Origin: Adiantum capillus-veneris
Lineage: Eukaryota > Streptophyta > Polypodiopsida > Polypodiales > Pteridaceae
Assembly: GCA_014529385.2 (NCBI GenBank)
Contig: CM043963.1
Location: forward strand, 63,354,469-63,418,468
Direction of reading: 5' to 3'
DNA: 64,000 bases
Shown here: piece after piece, positions 57,275-64,000 of the stretch
How the letters are laid out: each line of letters starts with the position of its first letter
Position numbering within the stretch: the stretch's first letter is position 1
Notes under the pieces: generated by a model
Seen by the model: only the letters and a program-made list of their open reading frames with translations
What the model was told of the DNA's origin: nothing
Database searches by the model: none
Made by a program: the position numbers and the translations under genes

Positions 57275-58473
57275 ATTCACAAACTGGGATGGATAATGCT
57301 CCTATGGTTCAGTCAACAACTATAGAATCCATAGATTCTATGGTTTCTAAAGTGCCCAAGATGGATGATATTTCTATACTAGAGTCTAGTGTTGTGCAAC
57401 TTGAGCAAGCTTCCAATAATGAGAACCAAGAAATCGATGCTTCAAAAATGCAACATACATCAAAAGAGACTGAAAAGTCCACTCACGAGCTATTGCCAAT
57501 TGGTACTACGTCATGTAGCGTAGATGTTGAGAAATCCATGCTTACAATTATATTGGATTTAAATGGTCTATTGTTGAAACGTTCCCCTCAACCATCCTCA
57601 CACCACAACTCAGTGCAAATGGATTCAAAAAGATATATTATACTCAGGCCAGGTTGCATCCAATTCTTGAAGACTATTTTACAGAGGTTTAATGTTGCAA
57701 TTTGGTCGACAGCTACTAGGAATAATGTGTATCAAATCCTTGCAGCACTAAACAACTTAGCTGAGGATACATTGCCTTTCTTTGCAATTTGGTCGCAAGA
57801 TGTTTGCTACACCGCTCAAACTCAAAAATTGTTTAGACCCGACAATCCAAACGTTGAGGCAATGTTCAAGCCTCTAGCCAAAATTGCCATGGGGTTTGAA
57901 TGTGATCCACAAAGAACAGTGCTTATTGATGACTCTCCTTACAAGGGATGTATTTCACCAGCAAACAATTGCATTTTTCCACCACAATTTGATGCTGAGA
58001 AGATGGTTGACAATATGCTCTTGGAGGAGCTACTGCCATACTTGATTCAGCTTGATGAGAGAAGGGATGTGCGTGATTTAATTGCTTCTAATCGTTATGG
58101 ACAACCTATAGTGACAAATGATAGTGAATACAAACAAATCATGGAGTATTGGAAGCAGAAAAATGATGTTTGGTCAGCTAAGGTGTTCTTTACAAGAAGA
58201 ATACCACCTGCAAAAGGTGACAGGGATGAAACTATCATTGAAAATGCAAGTGACACAAGCCACCGCAATGAAATGAGAAGAGCCCAAATACAAGAGATCT
58301 TAGCAAAGGAGCGTACACCCATTGAAAGCATGAAGGCGTCACAATTGACCACTTTAGCTAGGCAATTGGGTTGTAACACAAAAGGAGTTTTGAAGGCAAC
58401 CACAGCAAAGGCTTATATAAATAAGGTGAAAGCTGAGAACAATCTTCTAAGGCTGGATAGAAAGCAACCCTAA
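57275..58473 (+). pseudogene. Exon 4: HAD/NIF (FCP1-type) phosphatase-like domain
   Basis: About 400 codons are open in one frame. After ~90 Ser/Glu-rich residues comes MLTIILDLNGLLLKRS, then YIILRPGCIQFLKTILQRF, VAIWSTATRNNVYQILAAL and RTVLIDDSPYKGCISPANN. These are motifs I, II and III of the NIF/FCP1 phosphatase fold. Motif I keeps the first (nucleophile) Asp but has Asn for the second, as in the plant DLNGLL subgroup, so catalysis is uncertain. The C-terminus (~58310-58460) has a helical SAP-like stretch (SMKASQLTTLARQLG). No stop interrupts this exon, making it the best preserved part. It could also be read as a stand-alone gene from the ATG at 57259. The stop is TAA at 58471-58473. Confidence 0.75.
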
Positions 58474-58568
58474 GGTACTAGTGACATGTCATATATTCTT
58501 GATACACATACTTGAACACTCATGTGCATGGTATCTAACAAATCTTTCTTTTTATTCCTTCCTGCAGG

Positions 58569-58675
58569 ATCTTACAAAGGATACTACTAGATGGAGCTCA
58601 ATCAATAGAGATTTTGATATGTTTGCTCAAAATAATGAAGCAGTCACCTACATTTTTTGTTTATCAATTTCTTGA
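58569..58675 (+). other. Possible 3' terminal exon
   Basis: After CTTCCTGCAG the sequence encodes DLTKDTTRWSSINRDFDMFA and a short tail ending at 58675. The residue pattern looks genuine, but the preceding exon already has a stop before its GT (TAAG/GTACTAG). It is either 3' UTR, an alternative C-terminus, or the remains of a frame lost by mutation. Confidence 0.35.
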
Positions 58676-59466
58676 GAGACTTTCTTTTAGTTTGTAATCA
58701 TCAAATGAAATGAAAAGTATCCTTCTTATAAGATTGCTGATCTTTTTCTCGTTCAAAACTTTCAATTGTGATTTATAGTTTTGTTAGCATGAGATTGTGC
58801 TTTTTTAGTTTGAAAAAAACTGTCAAAGATCCAAGTCTTTTTGGCTTTACTTAAGTTATTAATTGTGAAAGATCCAAGTCTTTTTGCTTTACTTAAGTTA
58901 TTGATTGTCTATGTAATAGTCCTTAAAACAATATCGGATGGCTTTCTTGCTCCCATGTCTCACATTGGTCTTTAGGTAAGACAAGTGGTGACCTTGAAAG
59001 TATGGTCTCATATCTCGATCAAGTGAAGAGACATGAAGCTTAAATATCACTACTATGTATCTAGTGTTAAACTCCATCAAGACAAAGAGACTAGAGTGCC
59101 AAATTGCAGTTTAGTTTAAGTGAAAATCCATTTGAGCTAAGGTAAAACTTATAGTGCCTCATTTTTCTAGGATTCTACCCCATCAAGGAAGTTAGAATTT
59201 AGCACAAACCAATTAAGACTCTTTTGGAGCCTAGATAGGACAATTCGTGGAACTTAAGAAACTTATTATTGAGTTAGAGTCTAGTTTAGATAAGCAAAAG
59301 ATCTTCAAACCAGCACTTTACTTTCTTACTATTCAATATTCAAAGTCCCTTGAGGCTAACAAATTACATACCTACTTGTAACCTAACTAATGAGTAATTA
59401 TATAGATCTAAGCAAGTATATATAATGAGTCTTAAAACTAATAAACCAAGGGAAGAGAGTAGCAAG
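58676..59466. other. Intergenic DNA with a 43-bp direct repeat
   Basis: AAAGATCCAAGTCTTTTTG begins at 58825 and 58868, a two-copy tandem of 43 bp. A last + oriented core (GACAAGTGGTGACCTTG) is at about 58979. No gene was seen. Confidence 0.6.
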
Positions 59467-62400
59467 GTCCACTACTTGTCCAAGCTCAACTCTAGACAAC
59501 ATAGAAAGATGCTAGTTCTACTAATTGTCTAATTATAGGCATGGAGAAATGATAGAAGGTTGACCACTTATCCAACCTATCATCTCTAGTAAGATGGGAG
59601 GTTTGGCCTTAAGATTCACCATGTAACCAACCTATACATCATTGTATTATGAAGAGTAGAAAAGCAAAGCTCCACCACTTGTCCAAGCTAGTTCTAAAAT
59701 CCACATGGAGATAAGCAAGCTCCACCATTTGTCAAATCTCTCTTCCATTAAAACATGAAAAAACTCAGCTATGTTGTACAGGGGGGAATTTTTTCCAAGG
59801 TACACCACTTCTCCAAGCTAGGATCCATTTAAACATGGAAATAAACAAAGCTCCACCACTCGTCCAACCTTTAGAGTTGCAAAGTGTATGGGTTGTCTAA
59901 ACTAGGTATGGGAAAATAATTGAAGGTCCACCACTTGAAACATGGAGCGAAGCAAGCTCCACCATGTCTCCAATATGCTAGACTCCATTGAAACACCCTA
60001 AACCCATGATATTTTGTACATAGGGGATGTACATTCAAGATCCACCACTTGTCCAACCTAGTATCCCTAGTAGCTTGATAGCTTTGGTCTCAAGATTCAC
60101 CACTTGTCCACTCTATGTCATTGTATTAAAAAGGATTGGGTGTTAAGGTCCACCACTTGTCCAACCTATAAGGTTATATTTTAAATGGTTTTTTTTCTCA
60201 CAACTTGAACTACCCATGATATGTTTTACATGGGAGTTTTGTTTCAATGTCCACCACTTGTCCAAGCTAACTCTATTGAAACATAGAGAGAACCAAAGAT
60301 CCACCACTTGTCCAAGCTAAGCTATATTGAAACATGGAGAGAAGGATGCTCCACCATTTCTCCAAGATAGGCTTCATTGAAACATGGAGAGAAGAAAGCC
60401 CCACCATGTCTCCAAGCTAGGATCCATTTAAATGCCCTAAACCCATTTTATTTTGTACATGGGGGGTTTTATTTCAAGGCCCACCACTTGTCTAACCTAT
60501 TATCCCTAGTAGCACGAGTGGTTTGGTCTCAAGATACACCACTTGTACACTCTATGTCATTATATTAGGAAGAACTATGTATTAAGGTCCACCACTTGTC
60601 CAACCTATAAGGTTATATCTTAAATGGTATCCTTTCTCACCACTTGAAATGCCCATGATATGTTTTACATGGGGGTTTCATTCCAAGGTCCACCACTTGT
60701 CCAAGCTAACTCTATTCAAATATAGAGAGAAGCAAAGGTCCACCACTTGTCCAAGCTAACTCTATTCAAACATAGAGAGAAGCAAAGGTTCACCACTTGT
60801 CAAAGCTAGGCTCCATTGAAGCATGGAGAGAAGTAACCTCCATCATTTTTCCAAGATAGGTGCCATTCAAACATGGAAAGAATCAAGATCTACCATGTCT
60901 CCAAGATTCTAGGCTCCATTGAAACACCCTAAACCCATGATATTTTGTACATGGGGTGTTTACATTCAAGGTCTACCACTTCTCTAACGTATTATACCTA
61001 GTAGCATGAGTGGTTTGGTCTTAAGATTCACCACTTATCCACTCTATGTCATTATATTAAGAATAACTAGGCGTTAAGGTCCACCACTTGTCCAACCTAT
61101 AAGGGTATATCTTAAATGGTATCCTTCACCACTTTTCAAGGTCTATCACCACTTTTCCAACCTGTAAGGTTATATCTTGAATGATATTTTTCCTCATCAC
61201 TTGTAATGTCCATGCTATGTTTTACAAAGGGGTTTTATTCCAAGACCCACCACTTGTCCAAGCTAACTCTATTGAAACATAGAGAGAAGCAAAGGTCCAC
61301 CACTTGTCCAAGGTAGGCTCCATTGAAACATGGAGAGAAGGATGATGCACCATTTCTCCAAGATAGGTTCTATTGAAACATTGAGAGAAGCAATCTCCAC
61401 CATGTCTCCAAGCTAGGCTCCATTGAAATACCCTAAACCCATAATTTTGTACATGAGGGGTTTACATTCAAGGTCCACCATTTATCCAACCTATTATCCC
61501 TAGTAGCATGAGTGGTTTGGTCTCAAGATTCACCACTTGTACACTCTATGTCATTATATTGAGAGCAACTATGTGTTAAGGTCCACCACTTGTCCAACCT
61601 ATAAGGTTATATTTTAAATGGTATCCTTTCTCACCACTTGAAATGCCCATGATATGTTTTACATGGGGGTTTCATTCCAAGGTCCACCACTTGTCCAAGA
61701 TAACTCTATTAAAACATATAGAGAAAGAAAGGTCCACCACTTGTCCAAGCTAGGCTCATTGAAACATGGAGAGAAGGAACCTCCACTGTTTCTCCTAGAT
61801 AGGCTCCATTGAAACATGGAGAGAAATAAGCTCCACCATGTCTCCAAGTTGCTAGGCTCCATTGAAATACCCAATACCCATAATATTTTGTACATGGGGG
61901 GTTTACATTCAAGGTTCACCACTTGTCCAACCTATTATCCCTAGTAGGTTTGGTCTCATGATTCACCACTTGCCCACTCTATGTTATTATATTAAGAGGA
62001 ATTGGGTGTTAAGGTCCACCACTTGTCCAACCTATAATGTTATAGCTTGAATGGTATTTTTTCTCACCACTTGTAATGCCCATGACATGATTTACCTAGG
62101 GGTTTTGTTCCAAGGTCCACCACTTGTCCAAGCTAAATCTATTGAAACATAAAGAGAAACAAAGGTCCACCACTTTTCCAAGCTAGGCTGCATTGAAACA
62201 TGGACCTTAATACCAAATTATTTCTAGTAGCATGAGTGATATTTTGTACATGGGGGGTTTACATTCAAGGTCCACCACTTGTCGAACCTATTTCCCTAGT
62301 AGGTTTGGTCCCAAGTTCACCACTTATCCACTCTATGTCATTATATTAAGAATAATTGGGTTTTAAGGTCCACCACTTGTCCAAACTATAAGGTTATATA

Positions 62401-64000
62401 TTAAATGGTATTTTTTCTCACCACTTGTAATGCCCATGATATGTTTTACATGGGGGTTTTGTTCCAAGGTCCACCACTTTTCCAAGATAACTCTATTCAA
62501 ACATAGAGAGAAACAAAGGTCCACCACTTGTCCAAGCTAGGCTCCATTGAAACATGGAGAGAATGATGCTCCACCATTTATCCAAGATAGGCTGCATTGA
62601 AACATGGAGAGAAGCAAGCTTTACCATGTTTCCAAGCTAGGCTCCATTGAAACACTCTAGGGGGTTTTATTTCAAGGCCCACCACTTGTTTAACCTATTA
62701 TCCCTAGTAGCATGAGTGGTTTGGTTTCAAGATTCACCACTTGTACACTCTATGTCATTATATTGTGTTAAGGTCCACCACTTGTCCAACCTATAAGGTT
62801 ATATCTTAAATGGTATCCTTTCTGGCCACTTGAAATGCCCATGATATGTTTTACATGGGAGTTTCATTCCAAGATCCACCACTTGTCCAAGCTAACCATA
62901 TTTAAACATAGAGAGAAACAAAGGTCCACGACTTGTCCAAGCTAGGCTCCATTGAAACATGGAGAGAAGGAACTTCCACCATTTCTCCTAGATAGGCTCC
63001 ATTAAAACATGGACATAAGTAAGTTCCACCATGTCTCCTAGATGCTAGGCTCCATTGAAATACGCAAAACCCATGATATTTTGTACATGGGTGATTTACA
63101 TTCAAGGTCGACCATTTGTCCACCCTCTTATCCCTAGTAGGTTTGATCTCACAATTCACCACTTTTCCACTCTATGTCATTATAATAAGAGGAATTGGGT
63201 GCTAAGGTCCACCACTTGTCCAGCCTATAAGGTTATACCTTGAATGGTATTTTTTCTCACCACTTGTAATGCCCATGACATGCTTTACATAGGGGTTTTG
63301 TTCCAAGGTTCACCACTTGTCCAAGCTAATTCTATTGAAACATAGAGAGAAACACTTTTCCAAGCTAGGCTCCATTGAAACATGGACCTTAATACCAAAT
63401 TATTCCTAGTAGCATGAGTGATATTTTGTACATGGGGGGTTTGCATTCAAGGTCCACCACTTGTCCAACCTACTTTTCCTAGTAGGTTTGGTCGCAAGAT
63501 TCACCACTTGTCCACTCTATGTCATTATATTAATAATAATTGGGTGTTAAGGTCCACCACTTGTCCAACCTATAAGTTTATATATTGAATGGTATTTTTT
63601 CTCACCACTTGTAATGTCCATGATATGTTTTACATGGGGATTTTGTTCCAAGATCCACCACTTGTCCAAGCTAAATTTGTTCAAACATAGAGAGAAACAA
63701 ACGTCCACCACTTGTCCAAGCTAGGCTCCATTGAAACATGGAGAGAATGATGCTCCACCATTTATCCAAGATAGACTCCATTGAAACATGGAGAGAAGTA
63801 AGCTCCACCATGTCTCGAAGATGCTAGAGTCGATTGAAATACCCAAAACCCCTGATACTTTGTACATGGGGGGTTTACATTCAAGGTCCACCACTTTTCC
63901 AACCTATTATCCCTAGTAGCATGAGTGGTTTGGTCTTAGGATTCACCACTTGTCCACTCTATATCATTATATTAAGAAAAATTGGGTTTCCATATCTAAA
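59467..64000 (-). repeat. Satellite-like array in inverted orientation
   Basis: The same repeat as 34930-46000, but the core reads AAGGTCCACCACTTGTCC on the + strand. Conserved spacers are also inverted (CATTGAAACATGGAGAGAAG). Units contain the landmark CCTATAAGGTTATATCTTAA at about 60163, 60602, 61097, 61597 and 62029, so spacing is mostly 430-500 bp. The array continues beyond the window. Open frames here are repeat artefacts. Confidence 0.92.

Larger units (their letters stand above)
46042..58473 (+). pseudogene. Multidomain gene: ParB-like / methyltransferase-like / SET / HAD-like, broken
   Basis: This is the proposed single transcription unit. Exons are 46042-47217, 47302-47757 joined to 52562-53493 (split by a retrotransposon), 56085-56645 and 57275-58473. 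Junction phases agree: 47217/47302 in phase 0, 53493/56085 in phase 1, 56645/57275 in phase 1. Donors GTAAGT, GTATGT and GTAAAG and acceptors TTTTAG, TTGCAG and TTCTTAG are good. The introns at 53494-56084 and 56646-57274 contain the same repeat as the flanking arrays. Domain order suggests a DNA- or chromatin-modifying protein, but joining all exons in one mRNA is my inference. Lesions are frameshifts near 46365 and 52838, TGA at 47311-47313, 56219-56221 and 56639-56641, and the insertion at 47758-52561. If transcripts are separate, the pieces could be three neighbouring genes. Confidence 0.55.

Noticed and set aside
46042..58473. Endogenous giant-virus origin for the ParB/methyltransferase/SET gene
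   Set aside because: The GT-AG introns, plant-type DLNGLL phosphatase domain and absence of any viral hallmark gene do not support it from this window alone. It was left as an open question.

Overview
This window is nuclear DNA of a eukaryote, most likely a land plant with a large, repeat-rich genome. A fern or another early-diverging vascular plant is my guess, at low confidence. The reasons are GT-AG introns, CACTA (En/Spm) and Ty1/copia elements of plant type, a plant tRNA-iMet primer site, and long tandem arrays filling introns and intergenic DNA. No rRNA, tRNA or CRISPR was seen. Nearly every recognisable coding region is broken, and the one long intact reading frame belongs to a retrotransposon.

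Region 1 (1-15651) holds two nested CACTA DNA transposons of one family. Element A (425-8232, + strand) keeps perfect 12-bp terminal repeats, subterminal repeats and a 3-bp target duplication (GCA). It sits inside the second gene of element B (- strand; 8236-15651 plus 1-424, running off the left edge). Each carries a broken Tnp2-type transposase gene and a broken second gene. A also carries a captured piece of a heavy-metal-associated (HMA) domain gene, and B probably carries a different captured fragment. The head-to-head arrangement is a giant inverted repeat.

Region 2 (15652-24741) starts with a relic of a gag-type LTR retrotransposon on the - strand, then about 2.4 kb without a recognisable gene, then a complete but defective Ty1/copia element (19283-24741) with 192-bp LTRs, PBS, PPT and a 5-bp target duplication.

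Region 3 (24742-34930) has an unrecognised broken gene on +, a decayed gene on - with the features of a DUF7869-type, DDE-transposase-like protein (26954-30425), a 316-bp tandem repeat, and low-complexity DNA.

Region 4 (34930-64000) is dominated by a satellite-like repeat with the core GGACAAGTGGTGGACCTT, organised in ~442- and ~363-bp monomers and a ~2053-bp higher-order unit. It surrounds and fills introns of one remarkable gene on + (46042-58473). In order, its exons encode a ParB-like domain, a region resembling an amino-methyltransferase, a SET-like domain and a plant HAD/NIF-type phosphatase-like domain. Splice phases agree across the junctions, so these may be one multidomain protein. 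The copy is broken by nonsense codons and frameshifts, and a gag-only (TR-GAG-like) LTR retrotransposon (47758-52561) sits inside an exon. The satellite switches orientation just downstream of this gene (between ~58990 and ~59467) and continues inverted to the window end.

The ParB/methyltransferase/SET/HAD gene, its satellite-filled introns and the nearby transposase-like gene are the best candidate for an undescribed system, possibly a large chromatin-modifying mobile element or a host gene family entangled with a satellite.
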